A DNA stretch of 20,381 nucleotides from Bacteroidota bacterium (lineage in GTDB: Bacteria > Bacteroidota > Bacteroidia > Flavobacteriales > Weeksellaceae), in contig JAFAAJ010000176.1 of NCBI GenBank assembly GCA_023426625.1, positions 1 through 20,381 of the forward strand. The letters are read 5' to 3'. Within the stretch, counting starts at the first letter, position 1. Each line of letters begins with the position of its first letter. Both the position numbers and the translations under genes were made by a program. Of the stretch, positions 12,785-20,381 are shown piece after piece. The notes below the pieces were generated by a model. It did no database searches and was not told where the DNA came from. It saw nothing but the letters and a program-made list of their open reading frames with translations.

Positions 12785-15397
12785 TTACCGTCCCTCTCTA
12801 TCATCATAGATAATTACCTCCACCGTATCACTACCAAATGCACCACTGTCAATATCTATAACAGTAAGTTTAAACTGATGTGTTCCGATGACTAAATTTC
12901 TCACGATTAAAGTAGGCTTATTAGAATCCACAAGGGTTAGTGATGGTCCGTTTGTCTGTACCCACGAATAATAGAGATTTCCATCTCCCACTCCTTTTCC
13001 GATCAATTCAAAAAATTCTGTGGATACCGGGAAAGCCTTAGACTCACCGACTTCAACTGTCACTCTAGGAATACTTCCTTCACAGCAGTCTTTACCATCC
13101 GGGAAAGTGATACCGGTTATCTCCACAGAAGGAGCTGGTTCATCATACCAATCCGGGATAATAACTGACTGAATACATCCGTTTCCAACTACATTTACAT
13201 GTATATCAGGAACTCTTGCCGGATCCAGATCGTAATAATCGTAAACGACTTTTCCATTTGCATCCGGTTTCAGATTAACAAAGTTTCCATTGTTCCAGAA
13301 ATCCCAGCCGTACTCATAGTCAGCAAAGTTTTGTCCCGTAACGGTAAATGTTACTGTTGTTTTATTTGAAGTTCCTTCTGGATAAACCACTGAAGTTGCC
13401 GCTATACCTACATTAGAATTTCTAATAACTTTGATCGTGCAGTTGGTAGGCATTCCATCGACAGTAAATTCGATTATCTGATCGTATAGTTCCGAACTCA
13501 CCAGACCCGGATTAAAGACATATTGCCCGTTGACCAATTGCACTCCCCCATTTAAATTTGGAGCAACAACCGCTTTTACTTCACCGTTCATAGGATATAC
13601 AGTGAAAGGTATTGACCCGGATTTAGCACAAATAACTGTATTAGGCAAGCTTAATTTAACATCAAGTTTTGGTGTACAGCATATGTACGGAAGTGAAAAG
13701 TCCGCAAAAACCATTGGATTTTCCGCCGATTCATAAACAATAATGAAGGTACCTCCTCTTTCCACGCCTCTTTTATGCTCCAGTCCCGGATGTTTTTCAA
13801 CATACTCATTGAAATAAGCCTTGAACATGTTTTTATCATTTTCCAGCTCTTCTAAAGATAGCATCATGACATCAAATCCGAGCTGCTGCTGATCCCTGAT
13901 TTGGTTGATAAGACCGAAAGCTTTCTGATAATGCATTCCCTGATGCCCTTCTATGTTATAAAACGAGTTTCTGTCAATATTAAAACGTAAAGGCTGGGTT
14001 ATATGCTCATCTGATGACAACGAAGTATCATATCCTAAGTTTTCACTGAATGACCGATGGTTTGTTTTATCAAAATTCCAGGTTTTTAAAAATTTTTCGT
14101 CAACGGAATAATAAAACGGAACTGCTTTATTACTAAGAGGATTTAATTTTTGTGATGGAATGATTTTAATTTCAGCATTACCATCATCCACAACTGCAAA
14201 ATTTTTGAAATTTTGTGCCTGTTGAGCAAAACGCCTGATCAGCAATTCCACTCTTTTTGTTGTTTTCTCATCATCCAAAACAGGCGAATTGTAAAACTGA
14301 TGTCTGGAAAAATCCAGTTGCTTATTTGAGATCAGTTTCCCCAACATGATATGCTTAGGAAAAGAATTTACATCCGGAAGGCATTCCGTAAATGCTTTAG
14401 GGAGTAATTTTATGATTTCAGAGTAAGTATCTGTCAAGTCTTTCACTACATCGTAAGCATACTGAAACCCTGCTGTTTGAGCCAGGAAACTTTCCAGCGT
14501 ACCTTTGAAGCTATCATAATCAGCGGTTGGAAGTCCGATCAACTGTGCAATTGCATTGGTCTTGTCAAAAACAGTTTTACCATAATTACTAGCCGTTAAA
14601 ACAGAAGTGTACAATCCTTTTACATCAGCAGGCGTAAAATGCTTATCGATTCCCTGGTCAGCGATCAGTTTTTCTACAATAACGCGTTTCTGTTTTCCAT
14701 ACTTCAATATATCTTCTATAAATAAAGGATGTGGCTGGATACGGTCTTTTCTACCGTTTTCTCCTGTTCCGTGTATAATATTGGCAATTCCTTTTGAGGT
14801 AGTGACCAACACTCTTAGGTTTCTGATCTGCTGTACTCCATGGTTATCACAGTCAACTCCTCTACAGGGTTTCACTTCTTTTTCGTAGCTTTCTAAATAC
14901 AGCAACAGGTATTTGTCGTCTAAATTGGTAAGATTTCTGATCGGCTGAAAATCCGAATCCGCCTCTTTCGCGGTTGCCAGTTCCCAAAGTTCAATCTGTT
15001 TACCTGCACCGTTGTTTTCGTGAAATGCTTCGTATCTCACTTTGAAATCGTCATACACTTTAAAATGTGTATAGTCTTTATTTTGTATATCAATGGTTTT
15101 GAGATCACTTACGTACGGATCTTCACTTACCTTATTGGTTGTGTTTAGAGTAAGTAAGTCACCATCGGTAGTTACCGCCACTCCCTGGGAAAGACGTATC
15201 GTGTTCAGGATGCTATCGGTATAGATGAGTTCCGGTTTGAAACCGCATACAACACCAACTCCCTTAAGCATAACCCTTGACAAACGGTCCTGATCTTCGA
15301 AAAAATCTAAAAACTCGTTGAACTGAATATGCTTTACATATTGCCCTTTACTGAATTTACGGTATTGGATTGATATATTACTTAATTGATTATTCAT
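12785..15397 (-). CDS. Fibre-like CIS structural protein with Ig/PKD-like C-terminus
   Basis: An 870-aa paralogue of the 1072-aa protein encoded just upstream. Shared blocks are QYRKF...FEDQDRLSR...GVGVVCGF (about 10-53), PCRGVDCDN (near 180), NSFPKHIMLGKL (near 348), GLINQIRDQQQLGFD and the GLEHKRGVERGGTFIIVYES/FADFSLPYICC block (about 535-574). The C-terminal 300 residues are unrelated to the paralogue: three beta-sandwich-like units (about 575-660, 660-750, 752-870), the last with a PKD-like pattern (YYSWVQTNGPSL, HQFKLTVIDIDSGAFGSDTVEVIIYD). No signal peptide, as expected for a particle assembled in the cytoplasm. Likely a fibre or surface-displayed baseplate appendage. The common core would anchor to the particle and the variable end would bind targets; this is inference. 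Start ATG at 15397. Confidence 0.75.
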   Translation of the reverse strand: MNNQLSNISIQYRKFSKGQYVKHIQFNEFLDFFEDQDRLSRVMLKGVGVVCGFKPELIYTDSILNTIRLSQGVAVTTDGDLLTLNTTNKVSEDPYVSDLKTIDIQNKDYTHFKVYDDFKVRYEAFHENNGAGKQIELWELATAKEADSDFQPIRNLTNLDDKYLLLYLESYEKEVKPCRGVDCDNHGVQQIRNLRVLVTTSKGIANIIHGTGENGRKDRIQPHPLFIEDILKYGKQKRVIVEKLIADQGIDKHFTPADVKGLYTSVLTASNYGKTVFDKTNAIAQLIGLPTADYDSFKGTLESFLAQTAGFQYAYDVVKDLTDTYSEIIKLLPKAFTECLPDVNSFPKHIMLGKLISNKQLDFSRHQFYNSPVLDDEKTTKRVELLIRRFAQQAQNFKNFAVVDDGNAEIKIIPSQKLNPLSNKAVPFYYSVDEKFLKTWNFDKTNHRSFSENLGYDTSLSSDEHITQPLRFNIDRNSFYNIEGHQGMHYQKAFGLINQIRDQQQLGFDVMMLSLEELENDKNMFKAYFNEYVEKHPGLEHKRGVERGGTFIIVYESAENPMVFADFSLPYICCTPKLDVKLSLPNTVICAKSGSIPFTVYPMNGEVKAVVAPNLNGGVQLVNGQYVFNPGLVSSELYDQIIEFTVDGMPTNCTIKVIRNSNVGIAATSVVYPEGTSNKTTVTFTVTGQNFADYEYGWDFWNNGNFVNLKPDANGKVVYDYYDLDPARVPDIHVNVVGNGCIQSVIIPDWYDEPAPSVEITGITFPDGKDCCEGSIPRVTVEVGESKAFPVSTEFFELIGKGVGDGNLYYSWVQTNGPSLTLVDSNKPTLIVRNLVIGTHQFKLTVIDIDSGAFGSDTVEVIIYDDREGR

Positions 15398-15425
15398 TAT
15401 GCTATTAATTTTTTTAATGATTTAT

Positions 15426-15473
15426 TAAGAAGCTTTATAAGCTTCTTAGGCAGAAATTTTTCTACCTAAGAAG
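15426..15473 (-). promoter_or_regulatory. Two overlapping, mutually exclusive hairpins
   Basis: Within the 125-bp gap between the two paralogous genes, TAAGAAGCTT (15426-15435) pairs with AAGCTTCTTA (15439-15448), and CTTCTTAGG (15442-15450) pairs with CCTAAGAAG (15465-15473), extendable by AGAAA/TTTCT past one mismatch. The two stems share 15442-15448, so only one can form. This resembles an attenuator or a processing site that could set the ratio of the two fibre-like proteins. Confidence 0.5.
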
Positions 15474-15522
15474 TATATAATCACGATAGAATCTTGTATT
15501 CTAACAGGTGATGCTTACAATA

Positions 15523-18500
15523 TTAACTTCCACAACCATTTATAATTGCAGTCTGGATAGCACTCGCATTGTAGCTGGTGTTCCATGAACCTCCTGTTGC
15601 AGTCGCCAGATCTTTCCAAATGTATTTCCCGTCTATAGTAGACTCAACACCGGATCCTAATACAATCACCTTAATTGACTTAGAAATACATAGATTCTTC
15701 AGCCTGTTCATTTCGGCAACATCTGTACTGTTAGCAATATCATCATTACCGCCCGGCGTAATATCTGTGATTATGATAACATATTTTGCTACATTATTTC
15801 TAAATGCCCCTGCAAAATTATGCTCTACAACTCTGCTCAATGCCATATCTGTCGGTTCCGGTCCTCCAACTCCTGATCCAATACTTAATCCACCTGATGG
15901 GTTATTTAATTTATTAAGCTGTGCCGTAAACGAGGAAACGTTATTATTAGACATCACTTCCATTGCTGTGATCCACTGGAACTTTGATCCAATTCCGGTA
16001 TTAACGAACCTCTGAGCCATAGGCAGACTTGTATATGCTGCAGATGAACTGTAACTAGAAGTTGTTCTGGAAAGATTTTCGTCAGCTAATACTAAACCTA
16101 GTCTGTATTCATTAGGAGCTGATTGGCTTTGTATCGTTGATATGATACTGCTCGCTCCGGTTTTAGCAGCCTCAATCTGGCTACCCATACTACCTGTATA
16201 ATCAAATATGAATACAACGTCCATACCCGAATCACATGGAGGCGGCGCTATACTGATGGTAACTGTAGCTATGTTACTGTTCAGTTCGCCGTCATTTACA
16301 TGATAGGTGAATGAATCTAGCAGGGCAGCTGATCCATCATGAGTATATCTGATTGTACCGTTAGTATTCAGCGTTGCCGTTCCGTGAGCCGGCTGTGCAT
16401 CTATAATTACTGTTAACGGAGTATTTCCTAAATCGTAATCATTGTCTTTAACAGCGATATCCACGAAGCCTCCTTTTTGTGTAGAAGCATAATCGTTCAC
16501 AGCTACCGGTGGAGATTTCACAGCAATAGAGACTGTTGCAATATTACTATCAGCTTTACCATCATTTACACAATACGTAAATGAATCTGTAAGGTTAGTA
16601 GAACCATTATGCGTATATTTGAATGTACCATTGCTGTTCAATACTACAGTTCCAAAAGCAGGGTCCGACTTCTTAATGACTGTCAGTGGATTGTTGTCAG
16701 CATCATAATCATTGTCTAAGACAGGGATAACCACAGATTGACCAATCAAACATGAAACGCTGTCATCTACAGCAATTGGCGGAATATTCGGTTTTTCTTT
16801 TGAACAACATAGATAAGGTAATGAGAAATCTGCAAGGACCAGAGGATTTGCTTCTGATTCATAAATCAGGACGAAAGTTCCGCCCGGTTCTACACCTGCC
16901 ACATGCTCTAAGCCTGATTTTCTTTCTAAAAATTCACTTAAAAGTTCGCTTTCAACATCCTCTTTTTTAGGATCTTCTCTTACAATAGTAACCTCTTCTC
17001 CTTCTTTAGAAAAGTCAACCTTGTTCAGTAATCTCAGTTTATCATCCAGTTTAGAGATGTTGAATAAAGTAGTTTTTGCACTGATTTTCTGGTTCGTGAT
17101 ATCACTTGAAATAGATACCAGCTGTTTTCTTAAATCATCAATTGATACAACTTCTTTAATCGGTTCTGTAGGTTTTTCTTCTTTTTTCAATACCAAAGCA
17201 ATTACATCAAAAGCCAATCCGTATCTTGTTTTAAGATCTTTGATGTTTTGCAGTGCTGTTTTATAAGGCATTCCCAAATGCCCTTCAATTCTGTAAAAAT
17301 CGTTATTATCAATATTATAATTCAGTGGGTTCTGAATAAAGTCATCACTTGCCAAATTAAATGTATGATAACTTAAGTTGTACGTTTCCCTGTCTGTTTT
17401 TGTTTTTTCGTAATTCCATTTATTCAACAATAATCTGTCTACATTGTAATAGTATGGAACAGCTTTGTATCCCAGGTTTACATATTGACGAGACGGAGTG
17501 ATCTTAACAGGTCCTATAAACGACTGGAATCCTTTGATTTTCTGAATAAAACGACTGATCAACATCAACGTTCTTTCATAATTCTCATCATAATTAGTCG
17601 TTATCGGTGAGTGATAAAAACCGTGACGTAAAGAGGTAAAGTCTCCCAATTCCAATGATGCTCCTACACGACCTAACATAAGGTGCTTTGGAAATGAGTT
17701 GATACCCGGACAACATTCAGCGCTAAGATGCAGAACGAGTCCTTTTATTTCATTGTAGGTATCAACAAGGTCTTTCAGAAGGTCGTATCTGTACTGGTAG
17801 TCTTCCAACACCAATGTTCCTATGGGATACATTAAAGAATTCAGTTTTGCAAAAAGATCCGGACCTCCAAATTCAACATCAACTTTAAAGGTTTCAGCAA
17901 TTGCATTAAAGCCATTAGTAAGAGGTGCAACCGTACCGATCGCTGCTTGGAATTTAGCTTTTAAGCTTGAAGCTTTGGTTACACTTGCATCCAGAATAAC
18001 TCTTTTAGCCTCTATCTTAGGCAAGGCATCGAAAAGATCCTGATATTCTTTATGGGTTTTATAAATAGTATCAAGGGCTTCTTTTTTAGAGATAAGATCT
18101 GAAACAGTTTCTGCATCTGCTAAAAGCACTTTAAGATCAGATACCTGTTCCGCACCGTTATTATCACAATCAACATCCTGACACGGTGTCTCATCATTGG
18201 AATAACTTTCCAGGTAAAGAATGATAATTTTATTATTGATCGTACTGCTTAAGTCTTTTACAGGTTTAACACCATCCGTATTCTGCAGATTATCATATTC
18301 TTCCTGTGTGAGTAGTTCTACAAGAGGCATTTGATCTTCCCCGATAAGGAAGTGCTTATAGTTAGCTTTATCAATATACTCTCTGTAATATTTATAGCTA
18401 TTAAAATCAAAATCGATAGAAACTTCGGACGAAACGCTTCCTTTTTTTCGCAGTGTTATAATATCTCCGTCTGTAGTCACCCCGAAACCTTGTGTGATCA

Positions 18501-18741
18501 TCACACTATCAAAATCTATATCATCTTTTCCGATAGGGAGTCCTTCCGGGATTTCAGCACCTGTTTGCAGGTATATGGATCTAAATCCACATCCAAGTCC
18601 TACCCCGCTCAATCGGGTTCTTGACAGCCTGTCCTGATCTTCAAAATAATCTATAAACTCGTTTAATTGCCCCTCAGTTAACGCCTGATTTTCGTTAAAC
18701 TTTCTATATTGGGTCGTCACATTATCTAATTTAGTATTCAT
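15523..18741 (-). CDS. Fibre-like CIS protein with two cadherin-like repeats and a vWA domain
   Basis: A 1072-aa protein. The N-terminal ~640 residues match the 870-aa paralogue (QYRKF, FEDQDRLSR, GVGLGCGF, PCQDVDCDN, NSFPKHLMLGR, PGGTFVLIYES, ADFSLPYLCCS). Then come two tandem bacterial cadherin-like/Big domains (about 653-742 and 743-833) with PP-AV-D start, NDYD, GT--LN-NGT--YTH and DSFTY-VNDG patterns, and a C-terminal von Willebrand A domain (about 834-1072). The vWA MIDAS is complete: DYTGSM (D847, T849, S851), T964 in EPTDMA and D993 in IITDITPGG. MIDAS vWA domains bind protein ligands through a metal ion, so this may be a receptor-binding fibre. No signal peptide. It starts at ATG 18741, 14 bp after the preceding ORF, in the same operon. 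Confidence 0.8.
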   Translation of the reverse strand: MNTKLDNVTTQYRKFNENQALTEGQLNEFIDYFEDQDRLSRTRLSGVGLGCGFRSIYLQTGAEIPEGLPIGKDDIDFDSVMITQGFGVTTDGDIITLRKKGSVSSEVSIDFDFNSYKYYREYIDKANYKHFLIGEDQMPLVELLTQEEYDNLQNTDGVKPVKDLSSTINNKIIILYLESYSNDETPCQDVDCDNNGAEQVSDLKVLLADAETVSDLISKKEALDTIYKTHKEYQDLFDALPKIEAKRVILDASVTKASSLKAKFQAAIGTVAPLTNGFNAIAETFKVDVEFGGPDLFAKLNSLMYPIGTLVLEDYQYRYDLLKDLVDTYNEIKGLVLHLSAECCPGINSFPKHLMLGRVGASLELGDFTSLRHGFYHSPITTNYDENYERTLMLISRFIQKIKGFQSFIGPVKITPSRQYVNLGYKAVPYYYNVDRLLLNKWNYEKTKTDRETYNLSYHTFNLASDDFIQNPLNYNIDNNDFYRIEGHLGMPYKTALQNIKDLKTRYGLAFDVIALVLKKEEKPTEPIKEVVSIDDLRKQLVSISSDITNQKISAKTTLFNISKLDDKLRLLNKVDFSKEGEEVTIVREDPKKEDVESELLSEFLERKSGLEHVAGVEPGGTFVLIYESEANPLVLADFSLPYLCCSKEKPNIPPIAVDDSVSCLIGQSVVIPVLDNDYDADNNPLTVIKKSDPAFGTVVLNSNGTFKYTHNGSTNLTDSFTYCVNDGKADSNIATVSIAVKSPPVAVNDYASTQKGGFVDIAVKDNDYDLGNTPLTVIIDAQPAHGTATLNTNGTIRYTHDGSAALLDSFTYHVNDGELNSNIATVTISIAPPPCDSGMDVVFIFDYTGSMGSQIEAAKTGASSIISTIQSQSAPNEYRLGLVLADENLSRTTSSYSSSAAYTSLPMAQRFVNTGIGSKFQWITAMEVMSNNNVSSFTAQLNKLNNPSGGLSIGSGVGGPEPTDMALSRVVEHNFAGAFRNNVAKYVIIITDITPGGNDDIANSTDVAEMNRLKNLCISKSIKVIVLGSGVESTIDGKYIWKDLATATGGSWNTSYNASAIQTAIINGCGS

Positions 18742-18755
18742 TGTTTATCAATTTT

Positions 18756-19310
18756 TTATATGTTTGATTGTCCTAAGATGATTTTTCCGTCTAAGCTGTC
18801 ATTATCGTCCCTTGCACAGTCCAGAAGTCTCCCCGGTCGATAAATATTATTCAGGTTCGTAAGAGCAATCAGTAGCTCCTTGATGCTTTTTCCAAGATTG
18901 GCCGTATTGTTTTTCGCTTTATCTGTAAGGAATTGTTTATAAGCAACTTCAAATTCAGCCAGGTCGCTTTTCGCGGTCTGATATTCCGTATAACGGTCTC
19001 CCACCCAGCAAATTTTTGCTAAAATATGAGCCGGAATCTCCTGTCTGATCACAGTTTCCGCGTAGCGTCTGAAATCAGGATCCTGAAAACGGAAAGCATA
19101 ACCCGGAAGCACCACACTGATGCGATAAGAGTAGGGATCAAAAACATCTGTTTCGCAATCTTCTTCACAAGAAGACATGAAGATTTCCGAAAGTTCTACA
19201 GGATCTTCTTCAGATTCTTCCTGAAGATCATACATTACTTTGAAAGTACTTTCTATCTGCATACAGCCGATCCCGCCCATCAGTTGATAATCTTTAGTGG
19301 ATGGCTTCAA
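18756..19310 (-). CDS. C-terminal part of an interrupted baseplate-like ORF
   Basis: A 184-codon segment from a TTG at 19310. The frame is open 12 codons further back to a TGA at 19347-19349, which is the stop codon of the upstream baseplate-like gene in the same frame. The 12 intervening codons read SEENAIFVEHLL and join to LKP; a VEHLLLRP-type block is something I recall as an internal conserved segment in Bacteroidetes CIS baseplate-like proteins. No ATG with a good context is available; the first in-frame ATG (19280, MGGIGCMQ) would drop this block. The protein continues with an acidic loop (EESEEDPVELSE), two CEEDCE cysteines, YSYRISVVLPGYAFRF and a helical C-terminal part (about 110-165). 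Whether it is a separate gene or the severed end of the upstream gene is open. Confidence 0.6.
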   Translation of the reverse strand: MKPSTKDYQLMGGIGCMQIESTFKVMYDLQEESEEDPVELSEIFMSSCEEDCETDVFDPYSYRISVVLPGYAFRFQDPDFRRYAETVIRQEIPAHILAKICWVGDRYTEYQTAKSDLAEFEVAYKQFLTDKAKNNTANLGKSIKELLIALTNLNNIYRPGRLLDCARDDNDSLDGKIILGQSNI

Positions 19311-19346
19311 TAATAGATGCTCAACGAAAATAGCATTTTCTTCTGA

Positions 19347-20381
19347 TCATTCATATTTGAAATACCTTTCTGTTTCCCTGATTCCTTCCTTCAATGCTTC
19401 GATATCCGGATAAGGGTTGGTTCTTTTGTGAGTGGCGATTACATTCTGATCTTCGGAATCATCTACAACATCAAAGTAATAATTACCTCCGCCTGAAAAA
19501 CGAATTTTCATGTATCCGATCATGCAGGTATTATCTTCACATGTTCCTAATACTTCAAGTGCATTTTCAAGATCTTCTTCATCAATCTGAATGATTTGAT
19601 AGATCGCTTCATTCAGGTTTTTGGTGGCAGCATACTCAATCTGGTAGCTGTTTACGGATGACAGGATAATATTGTTCCCGGCATCTTTTATTTTCCATGT
19701 GTAGCTTTCTTCATCACCATTCATTGTTTTGGTAATCAAGATCGGCGACTGGGATAAAGTTCTTTGGGTATAGTTTCTAATTCCCAACAAACGGGCAATC
19801 CTTTTCTGTGCTCCGGAGATATTGTGTGTATCCCAGATATCTGAGTCTGCGAACAGGGTGTAGTTGTAGCCTAATCCGCGATCTTTACTTAGGGATGCAT
19901 ATTCGTTCAGGAAATTTTGCTTGTTACTCAGAACAATTTCGTCTGCAGATTTTCCATATAGTGTTTTCATTAAGAAAGTATAGTCACTGAATGTTTCTGC
20001 AAAACGGGAAATCAAATGATCTAAAATTTCGTTGCGACGTTCAACACTGTTGTCCAGTTCTTCATATAAAGTGTCGGTAAGTTCATCATCATTTCCGGTA
20101 GGATAATCAGAAACCAGTTCTTCAAATCCTTTGATATTTTTAAGTGCCTGTGTGAAAAAGGTTCTTTTCAGATCATTATTAACACTCAGTACTTCTTTTA
20201 CTTTTTCAAGATGCTTGAAGTAGCTGGCAAGAATCTGGTCAAAGAATAACAGGTAAGCTTTCATTTGTTTGGCAAGCGCTTCTCTCTTCGGATCCTGGCT
20301 TCCTATAATTCCTGAAGTTCCTACTCCGTAGGTATCAGGGAATTCATTCAAAATAGTAGCATATTCTGCTAAATCATAGGA
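19347..20381 (-). CDS. CIS baseplate-like protein, partial (runs off the right edge)
   Basis: 345 codons visible; the frame is open to the last base of the window, so the N-terminus is outside it. The segment NEFPDTYGVGTSGI followed by REALAKQMKAYLLFFDQILASYFKHLEKV is a hallmark I associate with large baseplate-like proteins of Bacteroidetes CIS clusters. It continues with helices (TFFTQALKNIKGFEELV, RRNEILDHLISRFAETFSDYTFLMKTLYG), a RIARLLGIRNYT block and a beta-rich end (SYTWKIKDAGNNIIL; GGNYYFDVVDD; ATHKRTNPYPDIEALKEGIRETERYFKYE). The last segment has the look of a small alpha/beta domain repeated in such proteins. The gene ends at a TGA beyond which the same frame continues for about 196 more codons, so it may be one gene split by a nonsense codon. 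Confidence 0.7.
   Translation of the reverse strand, partial: SYDLAEYATILNEFPDTYGVGTSGIIGSQDPKREALAKQMKAYLLFFDQILASYFKHLEKVKEVLSVNNDLKRTFFTQALKNIKGFEELVSDYPTGNDDELTDTLYEELDNSVERRNEILDHLISRFAETFSDYTFLMKTLYGKSADEIVLSNKQNFLNEYASLSKDRGLGYNYTLFADSDIWDTHNISGAQKRIARLLGIRNYTQRTLSQSPILITKTMNGDEESYTWKIKDAGNNIILSSVNSYQIEYAATKNLNEAIYQIIQIDEEDLENALEVLGTCEDNTCMIGYMKIRFSGGGNYYFDVVDDSEDQNVIATHKRTNPYPDIEALKEGIRETERYFKYE

Noticed and set aside
12785..18741. Diversity-generating retroelement acting on the fibre-like genes
   Set aside because: No reverse transcriptase, template repeat or variable repeat is visible in the window.

Overview
The window looks like part of a contractile injection system locus (extracellular CIS, phage-tail-like) from a member of the Bacteroidetes, probably a Chryseobacterium-like flavobacterium. 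The support is AT-rich DNA, TAnnTTTG-type -7 promoter boxes, A-rich translation starts without clear Shine-Dalgarno sequences, and protein families I associate with Bacteroidetes CIS clusters. The genus is an inference. No sheath, tube or spike gene lies inside the window, so the CIS assignment rests on the AAA+ ATPase, the baseplate-like gene, the fibre-like paralogues and the large cargo toxin together.

Right part (20381 to 11762, minus strand). A structural operon enters from the right edge: a partial baseplate-like gene, a 184-codon segment in the same reading frame separated from it by a single TGA, a 1072-aa fibre-like protein with two cadherin-like repeats and a C-terminal von Willebrand A domain, its 870-aa paralogue with Ig/PKD-like C-terminal domains, and a 310-aa protein rich in beta structure. 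A hairpin terminator ends this block.

Middle (11697 to 8872). A plus-strand HTH-S24 (LexA/CI-like) repressor with Ala-Gly, Ser and Lys signature residues faces the structural operon. Upstream of it is a control region with a perfect 12-bp inverted repeat whose arms each contain a TATATTTG box, and a 15-bp palindrome. To the left, on the minus strand, come four small genes: a 52-aa HTH protein, a 56-aa charged protein, a 126-aa holin-like membrane protein and a 39-aa single-TM protein. The three smallest are under 60 codons and easily missed. The arrangement suggests damage-induced expression and lytic release, as known for R-type pyocins.

Cargo (8758 to 4041). A 1326-aa toxin has a coiled-coil/amphipathic delivery region and a C-terminal nuclease-like tip. 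Its gene overlaps by 4 bp with a 246-aa putative SUKH-like immunity gene. The tip and immunity gene are visibly more AT-rich than the delivery region, as expected for an exchanged polymorphic-toxin end.

Left part (4026 to 80). A self-contained cassette (own promoter, terminator at both ends) encodes a secreted 17-residue-repeat protein. Next come a tandem array of about 110-bp repeats with two 24-codon mini-ORFs, a pair of related degenerate intergenic modules, a 246-aa CIS-associated protein of unknown function, and a classical AAA+ ATPase of the type that ends CIS operons.
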